Origin: UMGS755 sp045595795
Lineage (GTDB): Bacteria > Bacillota > Clostridia > UBA1381 > UBA9506
Assembly (NCBI GenBank): GCA_045595795.1
Contig: JAZOBC010000006.1
Location: 1 to 14,955 of the forward strand
Direction of reading: 5' to 3'
Length of the DNA: 14,955 nucleotides
The notes below the pieces were generated by a model. That model had not been told where the DNA came from. It saw nothing but the letters and a program-made list of their open reading frames with translations, and did no database searches. Position numbers and translations under genes: made by a program. This document shows, piece after piece, positions 1 to 6,236 of the stretch (within the stretch, counting starts at the first letter, position 1; each line of letters begins with the position of its first letter).

Positions 1-13
1 TCCCTCTCCGCCA
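1..13 (+). tRNA. 3' end of a tRNA gene, probably tRNA-Ser (partial)
   Basis: The first 13 bases, TCCCTCTCCGCCA, read like the 3' acceptor strand of a tRNA: seven bases CCTCTCC, a G discriminator and an encoded CCA. Bacterial tRNA-Ser genes usually end in CTCCGCCA with a G discriminator, which is why Ser is preferred. A terminator hairpin starts two bases later, as expected for a tRNA transcript end. The rest of the gene is outside the window, so the anticodon cannot be seen. The identity is an inference from a very short stretch. Confidence 0.5.
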
Positions 14-14
14 T

Positions 15-56
15 AAAAATAACTGCATTGCCATAAGGTGATGCAGTTATTTTTTT
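15..56 (+). terminator. Rho-independent terminator after the tRNA end
   Basis: A 14-bp perfect inverted repeat, AAAAATAACTGCAT at 15-28 and ATGCAGTTATTTTT at 41-54, encloses a 12-nt loop, and the T run continues to 56. It would end the transcript of the presumed tRNA gene just upstream. It also insulates the following gene, whose promoter begins at 58. Confidence 0.8.
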
Positions 57-57
57 C

Positions 58-86
58 TTGCAAAAAATAGATGCATGTGATACAAT
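58..86 (+). promoter_or_regulatory. Sigma-A type promoter for the unknown gene at 135
   Basis: TTGCAA at 58-63 is followed, after exactly 17 bases, by TACAAT at 81-86. A TGA triplet directly before the -10 gives an extended -10 element. Transcription would start near 93, about 40 bases before the start codon at 135. Match and spacing are close to the sigma-A consensus. Confidence 0.65.
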
Positions 87-134
87 AAGCCATGTAATCT
101 CCTGAAGTTTCGCAATAGAAAGTATGGTGAGAAA

Positions 135-860
135 ATGAACATAAAAGTCGAAAATATTACCAGAGTACATACACATTCTTTTATGAAAGCAGAGAAAATT
201 GAAAAATATACTTATCATCACTTAAACCCATATCCCGAAATCATGAATGATTTGCGATATGGCGACACCCGAAACTACTCTATTTGGCTCTCAGGAACGG
301 AATTATATAACTATATGGAAGTCGTTCCCGGCAGCGGTTTAACTGACGAAGGTGCGTTTGCAAGAAGCGAAGAAGAATTAGAGAAAAATCGCCGGGCAGA
401 TGCAGATTGGAGATTGCAGGTAAGACCTTGTTTTCTGTATCACGATCAGGAACTGTACTACGATGATATCACCGAAATCCTCCACTTGGAGGGCGAAAGA
501 TGCTTTGAAGGGTATGACATCCGTAGCAACAGTAAAAGTGGTGTGAGTCAAAGAAAGGTTTTTCGATTTGACCTCTGTGCAGAAAAGGTAGATGTTTTTT
601 ACAATTTGATCAAAGAGTGCTCTGCAGAAGTTGACACTCTCCTCTCCTCTTGCCGGATTGGAAACCTCTCTATCTCTTTGCGAAAGAATGAAGTGTATCT
701 GTATTTTGAATATTGTGGTGACCAATACGAAACAGATATTGAGAAATTTTTGAGTCAGCCAATTATAAATAGCATCAAAGAGAAGATAGAAAACGATATA
801 ATTTCTGATAGCAAGGGGAATCTGTATACGGAATACGAACAGATTTTCTATTCCTTATAA
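135..860 (+). CDS. Hypothetical protein of 241 residues, family not recognised
   Basis: I do not recognise this protein. The ATG at 135 follows a GGTGAG ribosome binding site (127-132 region) at short spacing, and a good promoter lies at 58-86, so the gene looks real and independently transcribed. The product is soluble-looking: no signal peptide, no membrane segment, no Cys-pair zinc motif and no nucleotide-binding loop. It is acidic and rich in Tyr, Asp and Glu, with aromatic/acidic patches around residues 105-115 (YYDDITEILHL) and 190-200 (YLYFEYCGDQYET). The second half alternates beta-like and charged helical segments and ends in ...EYEQIFYSL. It stands alone between a tRNA 3' end with its terminator and a convergent metabolic gene. 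That is a typical position for accessory genes, and stand-alone proteins of this size and make-up are sometimes immunity-like, but nothing in the sequence proves such a role. Confidence 0.8.
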   Translation: MNIKVENITRVHTHSFMKAEKIEKYTYHHLNPYPEIMNDLRYGDTRNYSIWLSGTELYNYMEVVPGSGLTDEGAFARSEEELEKNRRADADWRLQVRPCFLYHDQELYYDDITEILHLEGERCFEGYDIRSNSKSGVSQRKVFRFDLCAEKVDVFYNLIKECSAEVDTLLSSCRIGNLSISLRKNEVYLYFEYCGDQYETDIEKFLSQPIINSIKEKIENDIISDSKGNLYTEYEQIFYSL

Positions 861-901
861 TAATGGAACAGGTTTATTTTTCTATCATTTTTATACTCAT
901 A

Positions 902-922
902 CCTAATTTGACCCTAATTTGA
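902..922 (+). repeat. Two direct copies of a 10-base sequence
   Basis: CCTAATTTGA occurs at 902-911 and again at 913-922 with one base between (period 11). It lies in the AT-rich 3' tail of the unknown gene, before the terminator at 953-1000. It is too short to indicate a function and may be slippage. Confidence 0.4.
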
Positions 923-952
923 TTTTACATTGAAAATGCGAAACGTTTAATA

Positions 953-1000
953 AAATGAACAAGCCGCCAAGGTATCATTCCATTGGCGGCTTGTTCATTT
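953..1000 (-). terminator. Terminator of the 4Fe-4S protein gene, possibly bidirectional
   Basis: An 18-bp perfect inverted repeat (953-970 and 983-1000, arm AAATGAACAAGCCGCCAA) has a 12-nt loop. On the minus strand the stem begins at the stop codon of the 4Fe-4S gene and is followed by a TTTTATTAAA tract, so it fits a rho-independent terminator for that gene. On the plus strand the arm ends in TTT, so it could also stop transcripts from the convergent unknown gene at 135-860. Confidence 0.85.
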
Positions 1001-1703
1001 AATCTATCACATTCCCATCTGTTGAGATTGTTACAACTCTCCACGGAATAAACTTTCCGCTTGCCCTTAGTGCATTTTTTACGGCAAATTCTATCCCACC
1101 GCAGCACGGCACCTCCATACGAACAACAGTCACACTTTTAATGTTATTGTTTTCAAGAATTGCCGTCAGTTTTTCAGTATAATCGCCTTCATCAAGCTTT
1201 GGACAGCCGATGAGTGTAATATGATTGCGTATAAATTCATTATGAAAGTTTCCGTATGCATAAGCTGTACAATCAGCAGCAACCAGCAAATTGGCTCCAT
1301 CGAAATACGGTGCATGGATGGGTACAAGCTTAATCTGAACAGGCCATTGACTCAGCTTACTTGGATTTACCGGCGGTGCAGTTAAAACCGTACTATCACA
1401 AACCTCTCTGTGAATTGCCCTTGACTGCGTTCCGGGGCAACCGCAAGGAAGCGGGGCCGACATTTTTTCCTCTTTTGCTTTTTGTACAGCTACCTCGTTA
1501 TAAGCAGGTGCTTCTCTTTCCTCAAACGATATTGCGTCCACAGGGCAAGCCGGCAAACAATCTCCAAGACCGTCACAATAATCTTCGCGGGTAAGCTTTG
1601 CTTTTCCATTTATCAATTCAATTGCTCCCTCATGACAAGCATCAATACAAATACCGCAACCGTTACACCTTTCTTCATCAATTTTAATAATTTTTCTTAT
1701 CAT
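999..1703 (-). CDS. 4Fe-4S ferredoxin-domain protein of the type found beside hybrid cluster protein genes
   Basis: This cytoplasmic iron-sulfur protein has 234 residues and probably carries electrons or acts as a redox partner. Residues 13-23 hold a complete C-x2-C-x2-C-x3-C cluster motif (CNGCGICIDAC). The second motif, residues 43-54 (CDGLGDCLPACP), has Leu46 where the second Cys would be, so it has three Cys ligands. More cysteines follow: PCGCPG near 86-91, a GCPKLDE segment, and VPCCGG near 200. The C-terminal 150 residues therefore form a further Cys-rich domain, not a plain ferredoxin. The start ATG at 1703 has an AGGAGGGA site at about 8 bases. The gene diverges from a CRP/FNR regulator across a shared control region. 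From memory, such pairs in Clostridia often sit next to hcp (hybrid cluster protein, nitrosative stress), but hcp is not in this window. The exact reaction is unknown. Confidence 0.85.
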   Translation of the reverse strand: MIRKIIKIDEERCNGCGICIDACHEGAIELINGKAKLTREDYCDGLGDCLPACPVDAISFEEREAPAYNEVAVQKAKEEKMSAPLPCGCPGTQSRAIHREVCDSTVLTAPPVNPSKLSQWPVQIKLVPIHAPYFDGANLLVAADCTAYAYGNFHNEFIRNHITLIGCPKLDEGDYTEKLTAILENNNIKSVTVVRMEVPCCGGIEFAVKNALRASGKFIPWRVVTISTDGNVID

Positions 1704-1725
1704 AATATAATTCCCTCCTGGTTAA

Positions 1726-1760
1726 TTGACTTTAGGATATATTATAATATAATAATTATA
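1726..1760. promoter_or_regulatory. Divergent promoters for the 4Fe-4S gene and the CRP/FNR gene
   Basis: On the plus strand TTGACT at 1726-1731 and TATAAT at 1748-1753, spaced by 16 bases, would start the regulator transcript near 1760. On the minus strand TATAAT (1760 down to 1755) is preceded by TGT, forming an extended -10 element, with a TTGTAA-like -35 about 15 bases upstream inside the palindrome at 1768-1783. The two -10 elements lie within a few bases of each other, so the promoters compete and can be controlled by one site. This is inferred from sequence only. Confidence 0.5.
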
Positions 1761-1767
1761 ACATGTA

Positions 1768-1783
1768 TGTTGTTTTTACAACA
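1768..1783. promoter_or_regulatory. 16-bp palindrome, candidate CRP/FNR-family operator
   Basis: The sequence TGTTGT-TTTT-ACAACA is a perfect inverted repeat with 6-base arms and a 4-base spacer. It resembles the general FNR layout (TTGAT-N4-ATCAA). It lies just downstream of the predicted plus-strand start site and over the minus-strand -35 region. It ends two bases before the ribosome binding site of the regulator. A regulator bound here could repress itself and control the divergent 4Fe-4S gene. Confidence 0.5.
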
Positions 1784-1797
1784 AAAAGGTGAGAAAA

Positions 1798-2277
1798 ATG
1801 AAAAATTTTATTCCCATTTTAAAACGGACACAAATGTTTTCAGGAATAGGTTCTGATGAAATAGAATCTATGCTTTCGTGCCTCGGAGCAAGACTTTTTA
1901 AATTCAACAAAGGTGAATATGTTATACGACAAGGAGAGTATTTGAGCGACATTCTTGTTTTAGTTGACGGTAATCTTCATATCCAAAAAGATGATTATTG
2001 GGGAAACCGTAGCATATTGGCTCAAATTACCGCCGGAGAAATGTTTGGAGAAGCCTACACAGCTCCCGGAAGCCAAGTCGTTTTGAATGACGTTGTTGCA
2101 ATTGAAAATAGCACTGTAATTTTCTTTGACGTGAAACGAATTTTAACAACATGTCCGTCATCCTGCAGGTTTCATTCTTTAGTGGTGCAAAATCTGTTTT
2201 TTACAATTTCTGAGAAAAATAGAAATCTCGTACAAAAATTGGCCATATGTCCAAGCGTTCCACACGAGAGAAGTTAA
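1798..2277 (+). CDS. CRP/FNR family regulator, sensor half (reading frame broken before the DNA-binding domain)
   Basis: This part encodes the N-terminal effector domain of a CRP/FNR-type regulator (about residues 1-150). It has the cyclic-nucleotide-binding fold pattern: NKGEYVIRQGE, DILVLVDGNLHIQKDD and AGEMFGEAY, followed by the long dimerisation helix ending NRNLVQKLA. The ATG at 1798 is chosen over the in-frame GTG at 1789 because the ribosome binding site AAAGGTGAG (1785-1793) overlaps that GTG and lies 4 bases before the ATG. After Ala at 2242-2244 the frame runs into 10 unrelated residues and stops at 2275-2277. The natural continuation is in the -1 frame at 2247. There is no N-terminal FNR-type Cys cluster, so the signal may be another ligand; heme or NO-type sensing is known in related HcpR proteins. 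As it stands the product would be a sensor without its helix-turn-helix. Confidence 0.8.
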   Translation: MKNFIPILKRTQMFSGIGSDEIESMLSCLGARLFKFNKGEYVIRQGEYLSDILVLVDGNLHIQKDDYWGNRSILAQITAGEMFGEAYTAPGSQVVLNDVVAIENSTVIFFDVKRILTTCPSSCRFHSLVVQNLFFTISEKNRNLVQKLAICPSVPHERS

Positions 2278-2471
2278 TTTCCTACCTCTCAGAAGAATCC
2301 AAGAAGCATAACAGTTCAAAATTCACCATACCCTTTAACCGGCAACAGCTTGCTGATTTCCTGTCTGTAGACAGAAGTGCCATGTCAAATGAGCTCTGTA
2401 AAATGCGCGACGAGGGAATGCTGCTGTTTGATAAAAGTAACTTTATTTTAATTGAAAAGGCGAACTTTTAA
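2247..2471 (+). CDS. CRP/FNR family regulator, DNA-binding half (frameshifted continuation)
   Basis: The 74 residues are the C-terminal winged helix-turn-helix of the same regulator: SKRSTREKLISYLSE, then FNRQQLADFLSVDRSAMSNE, which is the HTH with its recognition helix, then KMRDEGMLLFDKSNFIL. Family members normally carry this directly after the dimerisation helix in one chain of about 225 residues. Inserting one C in the CC at 2243-2244 would restore an unbroken ...QKLAHMSKRSTREKL... reading. No ribosome binding site precedes the ATG at 2247, and it overlaps the upstream frame by 31 bases, so separate translation would be weak unless coupled. The gene is most likely a pseudogene or carries a sequencing or assembly error. 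The well conserved HTH argues that any mutation is recent. Confidence 0.75.
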   Translation: MSKRSTREKLISYLSEESKKHNSSKFTIPFNRQQLADFLSVDRSAMSNELCKMRDEGMLLFDKSNFILIEKANF

Positions 2472-2558
2472 AGCGGTAATATTGGCAGAGGGTGATTTTG
2501 TTGTTTCTCTTTTTATCTTCTTTTACTCTTAAAAAGTTTTTTAAAATTCAAAAAAGTA

Positions 2559-2587
2559 TTGACATTTTAATGGTAACATGCTAAAAT
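2559..2587 (+). promoter_or_regulatory. Sigma-A promoter for the T-box leader and ligase gene
   Basis: A perfect TTGACA at 2559-2564 and TAAAAT at 2582-2587 are separated by 17 bases. Transcription would begin near 2594-2596, a few bases before the T-box Stem I. The 85 bases between the regulator stop and this promoter are AT-rich and show no clear terminator. Confidence 0.8.
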
Positions 2588-2597
2588 ATACCTAAAT

Positions 2598-2876
2598 AAA
2601 TGCAGAGATCAGAAACCAGTAGGTTGGAAAGAACCTGGAGAGAGTTGTCGGTTGGTGCGAGGCAATGGGGGCGTCCTTCTCGAATTCCTTCTGTTAGCAG
2701 TGCACTGAACAAGATTCGTCTTAAGTAGGAGGCAACGGGTGTTCCCGTTATAGAACTAAGGTATAACAGTACCTGATAAGGTCGCAATCGTGAGATGGCG
2801 GCGAACTGAGGTGGTACCACGGAAATGTTATTTTCGTCCTCTGTATCCCGAACGGGATTGCGGAGGGCGTTTTTTT
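2598..2876 (+). ncRNA. T-box riboswitch leader, specifier UUC (Phe) inferred
   Basis: A T-box leader senses uncharged tRNA and lets transcription through when the amino acid is short. Stem I shows the loop-E strand AGTA (2618-2621), the AGAGAG bulge (2639-2644) and the apical GGTTGGTGCGA loop closed by TTGTC/GGCAA. On the descending strand GAA (2682-2684) is followed by TTC (2685-2687), in the place where the specifier codon sits. CAGAA (2610-2614) and TTCTG (2689-2693) close the stem below it. The conserved T-box core AGGTGGTACCACGG is at 2809-2822. Its TGGT bulge (2812-2815) would pair with tRNA ending ACCA, which needs an A discriminator, as in tRNA-Phe. A terminator follows at 2835-2876. 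The T-box class is certain from the core; the Phe assignment is a reading of the specifier loop by eye. Confidence 0.93.
2835..2876 (+). terminator. T-box expression-platform terminator
   Basis: CGTCCTC at 2835-2841 pairs with GAGGGCG at 2863-2869 (one G-U), and ATCCC/GGGAT pairs inside around the loop GAAC. A run of seven T follows at 2870-2876. The T-box core and the 5' part of the stem can form the alternative antiterminator. Without bound uncharged tRNA this hairpin should stop transcription before the ligase gene. Confidence 0.88.
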
Positions 2877-2952
2877 ATTTAAAACCGTATAACACAAAAC
2901 AGCTTGTTCCGCAATTTAAAAAAACAAATTCATGCAAAAGGATGGATGAAAA

Positions 2953-4260
2953 ATGGCTCAGAATTACTTTCAAGAGAAAATTGAAACCATGCCCGTCGCC
3001 GAAATGCAAAAGCTTCAATCTGAAAAGCTAAGAAAGCAGGTAAAGCATGTTTATGAGCATGTTCCCTATTATCGTAATTTGATGGATGAAAAAGGTGTGA
3101 AGCCTGAAGACATCAACGGAATTGAAGATTTGCACAAACTGCCGTTCCTGACAAAAGCAGACTTAAGAGATGCATATCCTTACGGTCTACTTGCTAAGCC
3201 TCTCGACGAATGTGTACGTATTCAGTCAACCTCAGGAACAACCGGACGACGCGTTGTTGCATTCTATACACAACATGATATTGACCTTTGGGAAGATTGT
3301 TGTGCCCGCGCCATCGTGGCAGCAGGCGGTACAAAAAAGGATGTCTGTCAGGTTGCTTACGGCTATGGACTTTTCACAGGCGGTCCCGGTCTCAATGGTG
3401 GCTCTCATAAGGTTGGATGCCTCACACTCCCCATGTCATCGGGCAACACCGAGCGTCAGATTCAGTTCATGACAGACCTTGGTGCTACAATTCTTTGTTG
3501 CACGCCTTCTTATGCAGCATACATCGGCGAAACCTTAAAAGAACAAGGTTTTGCGCCTGAAGATATTCCCTTAAAAGCCGGCATTTTTGGGGCAGAGCCC
3601 TGGACAGAGGAAATGCGCAGAGGAATTGAAAAAGTTCTTGGAATCAAGGCTTATGATATATATGGCCTTACAGAAACCTCTGGTCCCGGTGTTGCATTTG
3701 AATGCAGCGAGCAAACAGGTATGCACATTAATGAAGACCACTTCCTCGCAGAAATCATTGATCCCGATACCGGCGAGGTTCTTCCCGAAGGTGAAAAAGG
3801 CGAACTCGTGTTCACCTCACTTGATAAAGAGGCATTCCCCCTCCTCCGCTACAGAACAAGAGATATTTGTGTTCTGTCACGTAAAAAGTGTTCTTGCGGC
3901 AGAACACTAATCAAAATGGCAAAACCCATGGGCAGAACTGATGACATGCTGATTATCAGAGGTGTCAACGTATTCCCGAGTCAGATTGAAACCGTACTCT
4001 TAAACGAAGGCTATCAGCCGAACTATCAGATTATTGTTGACAGAGCAAATAATACGGACACCTTCGACGTGAATGTTGAAATGCCCCCTGAGAAGTTCAC
4101 AGACATCGTAAGCGATATTCTTAAAATGGAAAAATCGCTTGCAAGCGCAATGAAAACCATGCTTGGAATCAATCCCGCCGTTCACCTCGTTGCTCCTAAA
4201 AGTATCGTAAGAAGCGAAGGCAAAGCTGTACGCGTCATTGATAAACGTAAGTTGGTTTAA
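2953..4260 (+). CDS. paaK: Phenylacetate-CoA ligase (aryl-CoA ligase, AMP-forming)
   Basis: It makes phenylacetyl-CoA (or a related arylacetyl-CoA) from the acid, ATP and CoA via an acyl-adenylate, in the cytoplasm. At 435 residues it has the usual length. The ATP-binding loop STSGTTG is at 92-98 and the adenylate motif YGLTE at 237-241. RYRTRD is at 299-304, and a CSCGR motif near 313-317 is common in this family. The C-terminal domain starts near 330 and ends with RSEGKAVRVIDKR, which contains the likely adenylation lysine K424. The ATG at 2953 follows AAAGGATGG at about 8 bases; ATGs at 2942 and 2946 lie within or next to that site. It is a single-gene unit between the T-box and the hairpin at 4276-4316. 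Control by a Phe-type T-box suggests a role in phenylalanine supply, for example phenylacetyl-CoA carboxylation by an indolepyruvate-type ferredoxin oxidoreductase encoded elsewhere. The substrate could also be indoleacetate or 4-hydroxyphenylacetate. Confidence 0.92.
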   Translation: MAQNYFQEKIETMPVAEMQKLQSEKLRKQVKHVYEHVPYYRNLMDEKGVKPEDINGIEDLHKLPFLTKADLRDAYPYGLLAKPLDECVRIQSTSGTTGRRVVAFYTQHDIDLWEDCCARAIVAAGGTKKDVCQVAYGYGLFTGGPGLNGGSHKVGCLTLPMSSGNTERQIQFMTDLGATILCCTPSYAAYIGETLKEQGFAPEDIPLKAGIFGAEPWTEEMRRGIEKVLGIKAYDIYGLTETSGPGVAFECSEQTGMHINEDHFLAEIIDPDTGEVLPEGEKGELVFTSLDKEAFPLLRYRTRDICVLSRKKCSCGRTLIKMAKPMGRTDDMLIIRGVNVFPSQIETVLLNEGYQPNYQIIVDRANNTDTFDVNVEMPPEKFTDIVSDILKMEKSLASAMKTMLGINPAVHLVAPKSIVRSEGKAVRVIDKRKLV

Positions 4261-4275
4261 TCTACATGACATAAT

Positions 4276-4316
4276 CATAAATAAAAGCATCACCATCGGT
4301 GATGCTTTTATTTATG
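4276..4316. terminator. Bidirectional terminator between convergent genes
   Basis: A perfect 19-bp inverted repeat (4276-4294 and 4298-4316) with a three-base loop ATC. GC pairs lie near the loop and AT pairs at the base, so each strand ends in a T-rich stretch (TTTTATTTATG). It lies 15 bases after the paaK stop and about 60 bases beyond the stop of the opposing PIG-L gene, so it can end both transcripts. Confidence 0.85.
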
Positions 4317-4377
4317 GGAAGAACATCAGGAATCTTTGATATCTACAAAAAATTCCCTTGCATCTTACGTTTATCCG

Positions 4378-5091
4378 TCAAGGCAACAAACGACTGGGAG
4401 TCATCCGATACGCTTCGTTGCAACGAACGAAGGCCTCTGCATATTTCACGCCACACTGGTACCCCCGATATTCAGCCGGAATACGAATACTTTCCAACAA
4501 AACATCATCAGGTGTACCGCCATAGTTCTCAGATAGCCAGGTTTTCTGACTTTCGTGGCACAAAAGCATGTTGCACTTTGTCTCATAAAAATCCGTTATA
4601 TCTACAAAGTCTGTTGGAACAAAGCCAAAGCCTTTTGCCGGTTCAAAATAGTAAACCGCCGGATACTTTTCACAGGGTGGATTGTTGGTTTTGATTTTTG
4701 CAACAGGCATTAAAACAACAATATCGTTGATGATAATACCCGTCCGTTCATGGTCAGACAGATAATCATCCTTATAATGTGTTAATATAACATCCGGTTG
4801 GCAATAGCGGGCCAGGTCTAAAAACTTTACCCGCACATCTTTATCGTCATACAAAAACTCATCATCATAATCTAAGCAGATATACTCTGCTCCAATTAAC
4901 GCCGCACTTTTAGCGGCTTCTGCCTTTCTGACTCTGGCGGTTTCTTCCATGTCCATAAAGTTAGAACCAACATTGCCGTTTGTAGCTGTTGCAATAAACA
5001 CTTTATGTCCCTGAGACGCATATTTTGCCAGTGTACCGGCGCAGTTAATTTCAATATCGTCCTGATGGGCCCCAATTGCTAAAATATTCAT
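4378..5091 (-). CDS. PIG-L (LmbE-like) family zinc-dependent deacetylase
   Basis: PIG-L proteins are zinc enzymes that remove acyl groups, mostly N-acetyl from amino sugars or their conjugates; the substrate here is unknown. The N-terminus MNILAIGAHQDDIE carries the metal-binding motif AH-x-DD-x-E (His9, Asp11, Asp12, Glu14), with Gln in place of the usual Pro. The second metal motif is SDHERTG at residues 112-118, with His114. Length (237 residues) and the absence of a signal peptide point to a cytoplasmic enzyme. The ATG at 5091 has an AGGTGA site at 6 bases. It lies 57 bases downstream of mutY on the same strand, and no clear terminator lies between, so it may be the last gene of the long purine transcript, although the AT-rich gap could hold a weak promoter. 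BshB-type and antibiotic-related deacetylases belong to the same family, but nothing else here points to those pathways. Confidence 0.85.
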   Translation of the reverse strand: MNILAIGAHQDDIEINCAGTLAKYASQGHKVFIATATNGNVGSNFMDMEETARVRKAEAAKSAALIGAEYICLDYDDEFLYDDKDVRVKFLDLARYCQPDVILTHYKDDYLSDHERTGIIINDIVVLMPVAKIKTNNPPCEKYPAVYYFEPAKGFGFVPTDFVDITDFYETKCNMLLCHESQKTWLSENYGGTPDDVLLESIRIPAEYRGYQCGVKYAEAFVRCNEAYRMTPSRLLP

Positions 5092-5148
5092 AATTTCACC
5101 TCATAATATATTAATTATTATAAAATTTAACACTACAAGAAAATCATT

Positions 5149-6216
5149 TTATCTCTGCTGCTCCATTCGCTCCACAACAGCCTGATAAAAAGGCTTCATA
5201 GCTGAAGGAAGAGCTATTTCATTTTTCAATTTTTCTGGCTCTATCCATGTAAATTGTGGTGCTTTTTCAAGAACACGAACATAATAACTTTTCATATCCC
5301 AAATAAGGTGGGTAAATACATGCTTACTGCTTATGAGAGGCTCTATATGTTCTGCGCAGCCAATGTCCTGTAACTTGACTGCAGCCTGTTTTTCCGTCAT
5401 GTGTCCCTCTACCGACACAAACTCCCACATACCTGCCAAAACGCCTTGCTCAGGTCGTTTAACAAGAGCAAACTCCCCCTCATGCTCAAGAAGGAAAATG
5501 GTGCGCTTCATCAGCTTTTTTTCTTTCTTCGCAATACGAATAGGAAGAATCTTCTCTCTGCCACACTGCTTTGCGAGGCACAGAGATGATAAAGGACATG
5601 CATCACATTTGGGAGTGCCCCCGGGAATACAAACCAGTGCGCCAAGCTCCATGATAGCCTGCGTGAAATCACCACAGTCTTCCGCCAAAGAATAAACCTT
5701 CGACAACGCAATCTCGACTCGTTTTTTTGTTTGGGGCAGCATAATATCTGCATCATCATTGGTGAGTCGCGCCACCACTCGAAGCACATTGCCATCTACC
5801 GCCGGAGCAGGTAAATTAAAGGCAATGGACGCAATAGCACCCGCTGTATAGGCTCCTATACCGGGCAAGGATGCCAGCTTTTTAACATCTGCCGGAAAGT
5901 GTCCATCGTACGCATCCACCACGACTTGTGCCGCTTTTTGCATGTTTTTCACGCGGCTGTAATACCCCAGCCCTTCCCATAACTTAAGCAGTTGCTCCAA
6001 AGGCGCTGCTGCCAAAGCCTCTACTGTAGGTAACGCCTCTAAAAAACGCTGATAATAAGGAAGCGCCGCCTCAACACGGGTTTGCTGCAGCATGATTTCA
6101 GACACCCAAACACGATATGGGTCGCGATTTTCACGCCATGGCAAAACGCGTTTATTCTGTTGGTACCAAAAACAAAGCGGCGATACCATCTCCGCTAAAA
6201 CATCATTATAATTCAT
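5149..6216 (-). CDS. mutY: A/G-specific adenine DNA glycosylase MutY
   Basis: MutY removes adenine mispaired with 8-oxoguanine and so prevents G:C to T:A mutations. The 355 residues show the full architecture. The catalytic Glu40 is in SEIMLQQTRV, the helix-hairpin-helix LPGIGAYTAGAI is at 118-129, and the catalytic Asp141 is in VDGNVLRVVAR. The 4Fe-4S loop CIPGGTPKCDACPLSSLC has cysteines 196, 204, 207 and 213 (C-x7-C-x2-C-x5-C, one residue longer in the first gap than in E. coli). The C-terminal part from about 230 (LEHEGEFALVKRPEQGVLAGMWEF) is the NUDIX-like 8-oxoG recognition domain, complete to the C-terminus. The ATG at 6216 has a GAGGTAG site just upstream. Only 20 bases separate it from the amidohydrolase gene, so they are probably co-transcribed. 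Confidence 0.95.
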   Translation of the reverse strand: MNYNDVLAEMVSPLCFWYQQNKRVLPWRENRDPYRVWVSEIMLQQTRVEAALPYYQRFLEALPTVEALAAAPLEQLLKLWEGLGYYSRVKNMQKAAQVVVDAYDGHFPADVKKLASLPGIGAYTAGAIASIAFNLPAPAVDGNVLRVVARLTNDDADIMLPQTKKRVEIALSKVYSLAEDCGDFTQAIMELGALVCIPGGTPKCDACPLSSLCLAKQCGREKILPIRIAKKEKKLMKRTIFLLEHEGEFALVKRPEQGVLAGMWEFVSVEGHMTEKQAAVKLQDIGCAEHIEPLISSKHVFTHLIWDMKSYYVRVLEKAPQFTWIEPEKLKNEIALPSAMKPFYQAVVERMEQQR

Positions 6217-6236
6217 ATGCTACCTCGCAGCTGCGG

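Noticed and set aside
378..725. A 115-codon open frame on the minus strand inside the unknown gene
   Set aside because: It has no ribosome binding site or promoter and lies inside the plus-strand gene that has both.
925..1107. A 60-codon minus-strand frame over the terminator and the end of the 4Fe-4S gene
   Set aside because: It overlaps the C-terminus of the clear iron-sulfur gene and the hairpin; no family features.
2233..2247. Programmed -1 frameshifting to join the two halves of the CRP/FNR gene
   Set aside because: The direction (-1) is right and AAAAA is present, but the codons CAA AAA TTG do not form a canonical X-XXY-YYZ slippery heptamer and no downstream stem was evident. Loss of one C is simpler.
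2581..2820. A 79-codon minus-strand frame over the T-box
   Set aside because: It is explained by the structured leader RNA on the plus strand and has no coding features.
1..4316. Search for a tRNA-derived attachment-site repeat or integrase
   Set aside because: No second copy of the tRNA 3' end and no recombinase gene was found, so an integrated element is not claimed.
4276..4316. The long perfect hairpin as a small-RNA gene or mobile-element end
   Set aside because: Its place between two convergent genes and its AT-rich stem base fit a bidirectional terminator; no copy was seen elsewhere in the window.
5092..5148. A terminator or promoter between mutY and the PIG-L gene
   Set aside because: Only AT-rich sequence with a short AAAATGATTTT palindrome and poorly spaced TATAAT-like boxes was found; too weak to annotate.
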